Shown here: positions 55,901-64,000 of the stretch, one piece after another
Layout: each line of letters opens with the position of its first letter
How positions within the stretch are numbered: the stretch's first letter is position 1
DNA from: Cryptomeria japonica
Taxonomy: Eukaryota; Streptophyta; Pinopsida; Cupressales; Cupressaceae
Direction: 5' to 3'
NCBI RefSeq assembly: GCF_030272615.1
Contig: NC_081406.1
Coordinates: 232,242,396-232,306,395, forward strand
Length of the DNA: 64,000 nucleotides
Notes under the pieces: generated by a model
Database searches by the model: none
Seen by the model: the letters and a program-made list of their open reading frames with translations, nothing else
Told to the model about the DNA's origin: nothing
Position numbers and translations under genes: made by a program

Positions 55901-56114
55901 GGATAGCTAAATAGGAATGGCACATTTTAGGAGAATTGTCAAGATCACTCTTAAAGTCTTCATCCTTAGAGCATGGGAGAGTCTCAAAGGGATTGGAAGA
56001 AACTCTTGTAGGCACTAAAATGTTGTTATAGATAGGGGGAGGTTCTTTAGGAGAAGGAAAAATTGAAACAAGGGAAGCTAACCCATTATCACATCTATGA
56101 AATGAATGCATCAT
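52908..56114 (-). CDS. Retroelement polyprotein: repeat-rich N-terminus, aspartic protease, G-patch
   Basis: An uninterrupted 1068-codon frame. Residues about 1-420 are Ser/Pro/acidic with repeated FSPK...EDEI-like segments. Three copies of NKP(I/L)xxVQGG lie at about 425-485. IEQLKTTPAKISIWDLVQTS (about 540-560) is the region before protease in Tat/Ogre-type polyproteins. The retropepsin has LVDNGSGLNVCS with catalytic Asp639 (D-N-G-S, usual in this lineage) and NLLLGRPWIHSMQVVPS near 707-722. A G-patch (KSGYSGKGCGANEQGIKVPL) follows at about 905-925. The last 30 residues are hydrophobic and may be read-through of lost sequence. No zinc knuckle or capsid motif was seen. The protein probably processes itself or a helper polyprotein, and the G-patch suggests RNA binding. 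An intact frame plus similar LTRs indicates recent activity. Confidence 0.88.
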   Translation of the reverse strand: MMHSFHRCDNGLASLVSIFPSPKEPPPIYNNILVPTRVSSNPFETLPCSKDEDFKSDLDNSPKMCHSYLAILEEENDIINTFLNVTSPSLHDASLSEKELMDIDLFSPKVGPSNGGMLVQQEVMNTSFKDLLPKHESLEKYVHVPPKKRSLHEDPFVQEDDIIPTFPSDGISFSNKIPTRDDELMINAYPSPKVCLTHKHPLEKEDEIISNFLNSLSPKDHIEHILRKEDEFNTSIDALSPKNEELINNVISSPEIDNTSNIPFNNLTIWDEPLEEGVDYSLPHERTLAKGDEIKIENSLDSFSPSLNLNYSPSPQLGSTHKETLVQSKMVNISFKDLPLKSETLESNVDPSPREFIHHVDPLMIEDDMTFPSITLPTRTSMPTPCLSPEIDLIHDEILVQEKTINNSSNTFVHSSKPSSINLIHVNETPNKPLFTVQGACPSQNSQPLNKPILVVQGGYANDSFFTPNKPIITVQGGYSTKSPYEYAKQLTREIYHAVAHTYHTRNNRQPNPPPVIPTSLPPSQPILPQAPRISQVLGKDYDLIEQLKTTPAKISIWDLVQTSSAHHGMLQDALKDLNVPPPNTSSNIVSLVNSVMNPKAQIVFTQDELPTSEIQHQYDPLMIVVIINDTAIRRTLVDNGSGLNVCSINLLHKMNVDTSLIEPDSRPIRGFDNVAKSSLGIITLPITVGPVTLPTPIHVMSGNLTYNLLLGRPWIHSMQVVPSTLHRQVKFIYNNKTYTLIGDTNFQACLQTSTSKGSSSKPSSSSDDLLNKIPMDESLPSDNQNSLDESEVPEEDSSQLESTHEKAFYPEKVLVEDDWGSLDFNPTFVGEYRVPPRELKVKKKEETRDQSVLPEPMSNNFVASTQTSSPHTSNSEEFDSLSYEKPPFLSEMANRYGRGFHILAKSGYSGKGCGANEQGIKVPLEHNMHEYSFGLGYNLSKPTKASKRPSLNVNAIFSSDDDLTSTKSSSTSINSHSPHKEILVMNKSLYDSPQISKSTYESLSPIHHKVLSSRDKALINYTHPSSKISCDFSSSIFIILYMFLISLIVEHLTCHIQIPHSIYHVFK

Positions 56115-56416
56115 GACAACAATTTTCCTTTTTCAAATGATAACATATGCAAAATAGAAGGAAATGTTTAATGCAAGCACTTAGAATGTAGATTTAGAAA
56201 ATGAAATTTATGATTCAAATGAGTTCCTAAATCAGATTTGAAATTATTGATCACAATTAAGCTATCCACAAGTTCAACAAAATTAGGGTTTTAGCAAAAA
56301 TTTCCTCTAAATTTTTGAATCTTGCAAGAAATTAAAACTTGTAAATACAAATTTGAATTTGAAATAGCATAAACACTCAAATTTGAAAACATAAATCAGA
56401 ATTAGAGAAGATTGGA

Positions 56417-56435
56417 GTTCACGTCGGGTTCACCA
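56417..56435 (-). other. Primer-binding site of the Tat-like element
   Basis: The minus strand reads TGGTGAACCCGACGTGAAC, three bases after the 5' LTR end. TGG plus a tRNA-like acceptor complement is the right form. The tRNA was not assigned. Confidence 0.75.
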
Positions 56436-56438
56436 AAA

Positions 56439-58083
56439 TGTGTGGGGGAAAAAGTGACACTAAGCAAACATGCCCTAATCTCACTTTCAATCACACACTT
56501 GTGGAATACGAAAGAGCCTAGAGGTATCACACAATTGGCTAATTCTTTTTGTGGAAGAGAGAGCCACGGGCTACCTATTAGGATTTCTATTCCTTTGTTG
56601 CAAATGATAGATAAAATGATGCAAGTTCAATCCCAAACCCTAAAGTGCAAGTATGAACTAATAACAAGATTTGCAGAATTGAACTTAAATAATGGAAAGC
56701 TGTAAACACAAGGACAAGGAAAGAATGCAAATGCATACCCGGTGTTAAAATTTGAGTGAAAATGTTCAAGACGGGGGCGCGGGCGCCACTGTCCTGATTC
56801 TGCCCCTGAAACTGCTTCGGAAACTGCTGTTTTGCACTCTGGAAAAGCTGTCAAAAATGCTGAAAATGCTGTTTGTCAGGAGGACCAGGGTGCCCAGCGC
56901 CCCTGTCCTGGCAGGACCAGAGCGCCCCACGCCCCTGTCCTGATCTTCTACTTCGAAACTTGGTGTGAAGTTCGGTCTCAGTCTGCTTCTCCCGAATCTG
57001 CAACCTGCGGCGTTGTCCGAGTCCCGAAACCTCCACTTATATCTGAAAAGGGTATGGTGGGCGGCTATATAGGGTTTTGCCTTAGTCAAACCCCCGCTTT
57101 GGTGATTTCCACCTCCACGAATAGCCAAGTTTTATTGTAAAAGTAATGTGTGTGCAGACCTTGTGTGTGTGCAAGATCCTAAAATGAAAGTAAGCAAGCT
57201 TAAGCAACCTAGAAAGTAAACCCTAATTGCTTGTAAATGATAATGTAAATGCTCCAAATCAAGATACAAAGTGATCTAAAGCATGAATACAAATGATATA
57301 ATGAGGCTTATGCAAAGACATGAAAACAACATGAAATCATACCCAACCCCAAGGGAGGGGTACAAGCCAATCTTCAGTCGGTGATCCCCTATTGCTTTTC
57401 AATGTCTTCAAAGCCCTAAATGGATGAATGAAATTGATGAATGCTTGATGGATGGATGTTGAATGTTGTTGAAGTCTTCAAAGATCTTCTCTTTCGCTGC
57501 ATATCAGGTCCTTGAAACCAATATTCGGCTCCTTTCAAATGAAGAAAGAGAGCTCTTATGTATGAAACCCTAGGTCTTAATTTCAACTTTTGGCCGACCT
57601 AGAGATTGAATATCCCGCCAATTTCTTGGGGTTAAGCTTTATTTTATGATTGGATCGTGCCCCTAAAATTTTGGGAAAAATGTCCGGGACCATGTGCACG
57701 CCGGGCGCCATGGTCCCGACAACTTTTCACCAAATTTTCAGGGCCGTTGGATATGATGATTTTAGAGCGAATCTCGAAGTTACAGCTGATTTCGAGATGT
57801 TTTGACCCCCGAAATCAAGCCCCCAAGTTCAAAATAGGACCTAATTAGGGTTTTTGATTAAATGATGTATTGGAGGAATAAAATGAAAAGGGGCACACTT
57901 TAATGAAAGGGCCCAACTTTATGATGTGGAAGATGATGAAATAGAACCTTAGACCTAATTAATTTAATTAATTAAGTGCTAAAGGGGAAATGCAATGCAA
58001 AATGCAAAATGCGCCAAGGCGGGTGCTAAACTAGGTGTGAAATTGTACTACCCTAGCAAGTGCGTACAATTTACGACGCTACA
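56439..58083 (-). repeat. 5' LTR of the Tat-like element
   Basis: Same length and ends as the 49430 LTR. The GC-rich inverted words and TATA box are kept. Substitutions are scattered, mostly transitions. Confidence 0.93.
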
Positions 58084-58937
58084 GGTAATATGGATGATGT
58101 GTTATAGTTGATATTCAATGTTGTTTGTTCGTGCTGGTGGTAATTCAGATTTCTCTATTTACTGGATATGGTATTGATCAATTGTATTTATGAGTATCTT
58201 GGTTCCTTGGTTCCATTCTTATTTTTGCTAAGTTGGGTAGTGTTATTTTGGGTGTGGTTCAATCCAAAATTTGAGAATAAGTAACGATATTTGTGTAGCA
58301 TATAGGTCGTGATTCATTTTTAATATTTGTAATGGATGTTACGTGTTGATTTGACTGATAATGTGCATCGTGGTATTGTCTACTTCTCATTCCTTCCCAC
58401 CACCAAAATGTTTAGTGTTGACCTATTTTGGATCTCTGTTTGGCCGACTTAGAAGATTATGTTTCTTGGAGATAGTATAAGTAAGAGGTTGAATCTAAAT
58501 GAAATATAACGATAGAAAAAGAAGAAATTTGATGTATGGAGGATGTGCGAGATCTGGTTGATGTTGATATGTGAATTGTGTTGTTGGTTGACTGACATCG
58601 AGAGTTGTTCCGACATTGTGGATTATGTGGTGGATTCTCTTTTCATTCTTCTTTCTTCGGTAATGAGCCTTTTTGGGCAGTGAGCCCTTCGGTAGTGAGC
58701 CTTTTTGGCAGCGAGCCACTCTTTTATAAAAATCACCTTAACTGGTTTTATATATTGAGAACTATCATTCTCCATGGTTTTTCCCTTCTTGGGTTTTCCA
58801 CATCATATCTAGTGTCCATTGTGTGATCTATTTTGTGCTTGTGCTTTCATGTTATATCTACATCAAAATTAATTATGTTGGTTATTTCAAATGTGTGAAA
58901 GAATTGACGAAAAGGATTTAAGTTGTCAACTGATTTA

Positions 58938-58956
58938 CCCCCCCCCCCCCCCCCCC
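58938..58956. repeat. Run of 19 C
   Basis: An uninterrupted C tract next to TGATTTA, the end region of the older Copia-type LTR. Confidence 0.9.
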
Positions 58957-58985
58957 TGCCCTCTATGTTGTCTGAATATTTAACA

Positions 58986-60685
58986 ATGTCTAATGCTCAC
59001 ACGTTGTCACAATTCTAGTTTCAAGTGTTGACGTGTTATGCAAGAAGGTTTATAGATGTTCTATTAAGGATTGTGTTTCCTAATAGTTTGGTGATGAGGT
59101 ATTCTATGTCTGGTTGTGCTGCACCAACATATATCAGTGTGATAGTGAGAGAGAAGTGTTTGAAAGTGTTGTTAGATGTTCTTTGAATGACCTTATGTGC
59201 TCCACATGGTGTTGGATGTTCAGTTTGGGATGACATTGTGTCAAATGTTATGTTTCCAGGTAATCGTGGTTAGATGGCTAACAAATTTTTGTTTTATGGC
59301 TTATGCTTAAGTCCTAATGATATGTGCCAACATTGGAGTTTTTTGAGTTGTGTTTGGGTCTTGCCTATGGTGTGTGGGGATTTGCATTGAGTTATTTCAT
59401 TTCGATGATGTATTTTGGGCCAATTGGTTGTGTGCTACATTGCTTATCTACACATTGCCTTGTTGTTGGGTATGTGTATGATCATGGTATGCCAAACTAG
59501 GCCCTTGAGTGGTGATGAAAATTTAAAAAAAATAGAGTTAGTCAAATTGACATGAAAATTTGAATATGTTATGAACATAATTTAAAAAATCTATAAGAAT
59601 AAAATTTGTAGAAAATTTAATGTAGTTTTTAAGCTACTAGTTGTTTTCTGAAAAAAAAAAAAAAAGAATCTATCTGGTGAGAATTTGAAATTTCAATGAA
59701 GCAATACAAAATTTTTAAGAAAAAGATGAAAAGCACTTGTGTATGTCTGAGAAAGCTAAGTACAAGAAAAATATAAATATTCTTATCCCACTTTAAATAT
59801 AAGTAGAGGAGTCATGCTCAGATGTGACACATTATTTTGTAATAGTTATGAATTTTTAACTATTTAAAAATAAAAAATAAAAACTCATATGTCTAACCAC
59901 CATAACTTGGTCAAAACTTAATGAAATTCATTTTTTTTCAATCTTATAGTATGCAAGCATAGAATGTGGTGCATCTTTCGGATTCAAAAAATATTCAACC
60001 TTTGAAAGTTATAGATTTTTTTAATTAGCCTATCAATTAGGAATTTAGACATAATGTATGTAAACAAATCAATAATAATTATTTATTAAATTCAAAATAT
60101 GGTAGAATTTATATTGGTGGAAAGTTGATAATTTTCTTAAAAACCCCTTTCCATTTCATCAATTTTGGGTTAAAAAAAGTCGTCAACCACATGGACAAAG
60201 TCTGGAAAACCAAGGAAAACTTCTAAATATGTTTTTTTGTGTTGACTTTCTAGGTTTGGTATGTCCAAGTGAAATCCCATAGCAATCTTGAAGCAAATTC
60301 CAAGGGTGCGGGTTAACCTCTTATATAATTATATATAATATTTAATATTAATATACATTTTATATTTCTTATTTTATATATATATATATAGGCTCAAAGT
60401 TTAAAGCCAAAGGCCAAAGCGCTCACTGCTCCAAAAGTTAGCTTGTAAGCTAAGGTACACAACCTTAAGGCAATATATTGTAATTACTTGCACCCGTTGA
60501 AGATCACTTCTTCAGGAAAAAATACAATTCCTTTTAATACAAATATATCAAGTGGATTAAACTATAGACAAGCATCTATTAGAATTCTTGTAGCAATTTA
60601 TAATTTAATACATGTATCTAAAATAGATTTCATCTATGCTCTGCTACTCATCCATACCTCTTATCTTTATCATAATGTCTTGTCT

Positions 60686-60738
<53 letters not shown>

Positions 60739-61286
60739 TTAACACCTCAATACAATGATTATGTCTTTTAAATATCAATCGCATCCTCAATAGCATTCAC
60801 TAGGTCGACCAAACAAGATGTAACATGTTCATATAAGACCATCGGTCACAAGACAATCTTAGAGACAAATATGAAAGGCAAATGAAACGTGTGAAGAAAC
60901 ATACCATGTTGACACACCTTCTAGATATTCCTAAAATAACTCTCATACCATTGCATACTACCACTTAGACCAAAACACCTTAGGTTGGCCTCAAATGATA
61001 ATGTTAACCATAGCTTTCCTAAGATTTAATGCAAAACACCAAATATATTTACAAATGATCAACATGGCAACATATGATATCAAGGGAGACAAATCAATTA
61101 TTTGCATTATTCTCAAGCTCAAGAATGCAACACATTCCTCCATAACATTTTACTAAACTATACTATTGGAACTCAGACATAAACATCTTCTGTTGTAAGT
61201 GTTCTAGTCACTTGAAAGATAAGATATAAATAGAGTATACATCCATGAATACTATCTTGACACTACACTGTCATTTGAAGTATACC
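58986..61286. other. AT-rich DNA with microsatellites, no gene
   Basis: No coding region or transposon end recognised. A (TA)8 run lies at about 60375-60390. A compound (TC)n(AC)n microsatellite lies at 60687-60736. Short A-runs occur near 59651. Confidence 0.55.
60687..60736. repeat. Compound microsatellite (TC)11(AC)14
   Basis: A pure TC run switches to a pure AC run of similar length with no interruption. Confidence 0.95.
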
Positions 61287-62279
61287 TGTAGCATCCTAAA
61301 ATTGCACCCCTTTGCAATTTTGACTGCATTTGGATCCTTACCTTAGCATTTGTGCCCCTTGGCCTACTTGGGACCTAATTATGCTCATGCCCCTTCCATA
61401 TTGCATCATTTACTATGTATTTGACACTTGATCCTTGCCCCAAAATAGGGCAGGACCAAGGCATGGTGTCCTGGTCCTCAATAGGACCTCCTCCTTTTTG
61501 GGCCCCTTTTAACCCCTTTTTACATTTCAAATTTGAGCGGGAATTCCCTCTCTATGTTGGCTCATGTTGAAAAATTATTTAGTTTTCTCAATGGCTAAGT
61601 ATATAAAGAGGATTTCCCCTCTCATTTGAACATCCACAAGAATCAAGAATTATTGAGCATACACATGAGATCAAGCATTCAAGCATTCAAGAGCAATTGA
61701 GCATTTTCAGTCTTACTTCAAGCCTTGGAGCAGCAATAAAGTCAAGATTCAAGCATTGAAGTGGAGATCTACATCCTATTTCATGAAACCCTAATTCCAT
61801 GTGGAGGCAAGTAAAACTTCACAAGGAAGTATAATCATTCAATTTTCACTCATAATTCAACATCTCCCTCTAAAGGAGAATGTTTCCTTGCAGTCATTTC
61901 AATTATCTTTATTTCAATTTCATGGTTAATTCCAAAACCGATGTTTGACATAAGACAAGCCCCTATTCACAACCTTTTTCCCCTTCTTTCTGTGTGCAAG
62001 AAATGGGTATAGAGTTGTACTTGTTAGAATAAGCTTCATTCACAGAGACAAATCAACCATTTTCGATGTGTGGAAAGTTTGGAGGGCCATGGTGCCACAT
62101 CATGGTCCCAAATTTTTAGGAGCTTGTTCAAGGATTAGATCCAACTTGGCTTTATACTGCTCAATTTTAGGTGCCCATCTCAATCCCACATTCGTAGCTC
62201 ACCGTTTTCTTAGTTTTACCTTCGATTTTTAACCCTTTACCTTAAATCAATATTTCAAATTACAAAAGAGGGGAAAAAC
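61287..62279 (+). mobile_element. LTR fragment related to the Tat-like LTR
   Basis: It starts TGTAGCATCCTAAAATTG, close to the TGTAGCGTCGTAAATTG start of the Tat-like LTRs. GGACCA and TGGTCC face each other at about 61452-61476, and a TATA box (TATATAAAG) lies at 61610. It is cut by the next LTR at 62280, so its 3' end is missing from this window or displaced. Confidence 0.6.
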
Positions 62280-63475
62280 TGTTAGGCCCAATATAGAAAG
62301 CTAATGTACTGAGAGGGGATGGGTGAATCAGTACTCCAAAACTTTTCTTTTGTAATAACCTTACTGTTATGCATTAACAGAATAGTGCAGTAACATAAAA
62401 TAAAACTATAATCAACAGATAACAATCATACATGATTCACTCCATAACACATATATTTTGGTCACGCAAAAACTCTTGGTTAGAGAGAAAAACTGCAGTG
62501 GGGATGGCACCCACAACTTCACTACTGCAATAATAAAGAATTCTCGCTTAGAGCTACATTTAGCTATTTCTGATAGCTTACCCTATTAGGAGAATTAAGA
62601 TCAGTTAGATCTACTTTACTAAAGGATTTTTACAACACTATATAAGTGTAGCACCTAGTTAAAGGATTTACAATTTATAGACTTGGTTAGAGTCTTTTAC
62701 CCTGTTAAAGGTTTCTCTTACAACTTCAAAATATTACAATATAATCATTACAAATATCTGCAACTTTACATCTGAAATGCTAAAGCAGATTCTATGCGCT
62801 CTGAATAAGATTACCTAGCTTGTAGCATACCTCGGTAACCCATAATGAAACTCGGTAAACCCTTCTATTTACTCTGTTCTTCGACTATTCACTGATAACC
62901 TTCTCGGTGACCTCTCTGTGTCTCTATAACAGTCTTCCTTCATGTATACACACTACTATCTCATTGCATCTCTTATTGCATCATATCATGTCATATTTCT
63001 AACCCTAGAATCATGCTGTATATATAGATCTCTTACAGCAGTGATCTGATTCATTGCTTCAATCTTACAAAAAGATTCTTCGAATGAATAACTAAACAAA
63101 ATATCTCATAGGTTAGATTGGCCTTGTAATCATACATAATCTCATAGTGCAATTTCCAATGCAGAAACGGTTAGATGTGCCTCAATCTTGTAACACGTTT
63201 TCATGTGCATGTCCAGGTTTAATGTATCTAGTAAAACGTTTCACTCGGTGAATATCAACTCGGTGAGTTAATTTTACCACTCGGTAGCCATGAACCTTTA
63301 CTTGGTAAACAGCTCGGTGAATATTGTGTTCTGTGACTGCTTTCTTCAGTAACCGACTAGACTGTTCATACCGACTTCTCTATGTGTACCGACTGCATGA
63401 TTCGGTAATACTAACCAACTAGAATATAGTATGACTTTGGATATGAAACTAATGGCAATTTGATAAGTAGTAACA
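62280..63475 (-). mobile_element. 3' LTR of a Copia-like element running off the right edge
   Basis: On the minus strand it starts TGTTACTACTTATC, is preceded by the polypurine tract AAAAGGGGAGAT (63476-63487), and ends GGGCCTAACA with the TGATTCACCCATCCCCTCTC segment near the end, as in other Copia-type LTRs here. A TATA box (CTATATATACAG on the minus strand) lies at about 63015-63026. Twelve TCGGT/ACCGA words cluster upstream of it. The internal region continues from 63488 past 64000. Confidence 0.7.
63240..63410 (-). repeat. TCGGTRA / TACCGA word array in U3
   Basis: CTCGGTGA-type words at 63245, 63259, 63281, 63302 and 63312, and ACCGACT-type words at about 63352, 63371 and 63387, then TTCGGTAA at 63402. 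Three more lie at 62831-62902. Both orientations occur, so palindromic pairing is possible. Confidence 0.65.
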
Positions 63476-63487
63476 ATCTCCCCTTTT

Positions 63488-64000
63488 GACATTAGTTGAG
63501 ATGTTTGACAAAAACTACTTACAAAGTCATAACTCAAAAAACTATATACTTGACAAAATGACTACACTTGACAATATGTACAATAGTCAATAGTATATGC
63601 AGATATACTCCCCTTATCATTATCCTATACATAACTCTGAATTTTGCATGTTCGGTTCTGTTATGTACTTTTGTGCTCTGAATGCTCTGTATATTCTGCT
63701 CAGTATACTCCCCTTGTATACAATACTCAAAATTGTGTTATCAAAACTGTACTACTCTCCAAGTGTAGAATTACTCCCCCTTTGCTGGGCTTTCCTCTGT
63801 GTAGTAACATAATATTACTCCCCCTTTTTGACAAACATTAAAAACTTAATTTGCATTCGAAGGCGGTAACTGATAAAAAATAGTCTTATACTTGGTCCGG
63901 GCGTCAATGCGGGCGACTGAGAGTGAGTCCTTGAGACTTTCCATTAATTAGTTCTATGCTTGAATATTAGATAAGAGTGATATCAAGCCATCAAGAGTGC
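63488..64000 (-). other. Internal 3' region of the Copia-like element, no ORF
   Basis: T/C-rich on the plus strand with repeated ACTCCCC words (63608, 63708, 63772, 63817). Non-coding sequence between a polyprotein and the polypurine tract is expected here. Confidence 0.4.

Larger units (their letters stand above)
49430..58083 (-). mobile_element. Young non-autonomous Tat-like Gypsy element (8654 bp)
   Basis: Two 1645-bp LTRs of equal length (49430-51074 and 56439-58083) differ at about 30 positions by eye (about 98% identity). A perfect GGTAA duplication (49425-49429 and 58084-58088) flanks the element. On the minus strand: 5' LTR, PBS TGGTGAACCCGACGTGAAC (56435-56417), a leader of about 300 bp, a single 1068-codon ORF, 1.8 kb of non-coding sequence with small repeats, a polypurine tract (51089-51078) and the 3' LTR. 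There is no RT, RNase H or integrase, so it needs an autonomous partner. Confidence 0.93.
48660..58985 (+). mobile_element. Copia-type LTR (about 1.67 kb) interrupted by the Tat-like element
   Basis: It starts TGTTGGAAATACATG, is similar to the 44913 LTR, and is broken at 49429 by the 8.65-kb element. It resumes at 58089, where GTTTTTCCCTTCTTGGGTTTTCC and TGATTTACCCC lead to a TTTAACA end at 58985. No matching target duplication was found around it, so the outer ends are provisional. Confidence 0.4.

Noticed and set aside
59500..61286. Possible small RNA gene or exon in the AT-rich right part
   Set aside because: No tRNA, snoRNA or coding signature could be defended. Only microsatellites are clear.

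Overview
The window looks like nuclear DNA from a large-genome seed plant, most likely a gymnosperm (conifer-like). It is dominated by nested, mostly decayed LTR retrotransposons with very long LTRs, and it holds one recognisable host gene cut by a giant intron. The species cannot be named from the sequence alone.

Host gene. Three plus-strand exons encode the C-terminal 72 residues of an LSm7-like protein (U6 snRNA / mRNA-decay Sm-like ring): 15743-15808, 41345-41397 and 41742-41840. Phases and GT/AG sites agree. The first intron seen is 25.5 kb and is filled by transposons. The 5' exon(s) for about 27 residues are not found, so another long intron probably runs off the left edge.

Layout. 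1-2529: repeat-rich sequence with three arrays and no gene. 2530-about 14700: a minus-strand Ty3/Gypsy element (INT, RNase H, RT, PR, PBS, LTR). It is split by a 6.9-kb unit (E1, 3130-10016) that carries a large broken ORF of unknown function, and by a 1.85-kb solo LTR (11078-12922). 15.8-41.3 kb, the giant intron: a hAT fragment; a minus-strand relative of E1 (E2) split by a 2.2-kb solo LTR; a truncated Gypsy gag-protease element with its 3' LTR; a 4.3-kb unit (E3); and a minus-strand Copia element (28355-38024) holding a second 3.8-kb unit (E4). 41.9-48.5 kb: degenerate Gypsy and LINE remnants, a small Copia LTR and a SINE-like insert. 49430-58083: a young, complete but non-autonomous Tat-like Gypsy element on the minus strand, with LTRs about 98% identical and one intact 1068-codon ORF (protease plus G-patch, no reverse transcriptase). 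It is inserted in an older LTR. 61287-64000: two more LTRs, one of them the 3' LTR of a Copia-like element that continues past the right edge.

Most notable signals. (1) Ten stem-loops in the Copia 3' non-coding region have three kinds of covarying arms but one loop, CTANNCAC. (2) Arrays of GC-rich imperfect hairpins in E3 and E4 are spaced almost exactly 166-167 or 176-177 bp apart, a nucleosome-like pitch plus one helical turn. (3) A family of giant LTR-like units carries its own TATA box, leader intron and ORF, then a second TATA box. (4) Unrelated LTR families in the window repeatedly carry U3 arrays of short palindromes, some with compensatory changes. Target-site duplications were read directly for many insertions, so most of the nesting order is firm. 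All identity and spacing figures were counted by eye.
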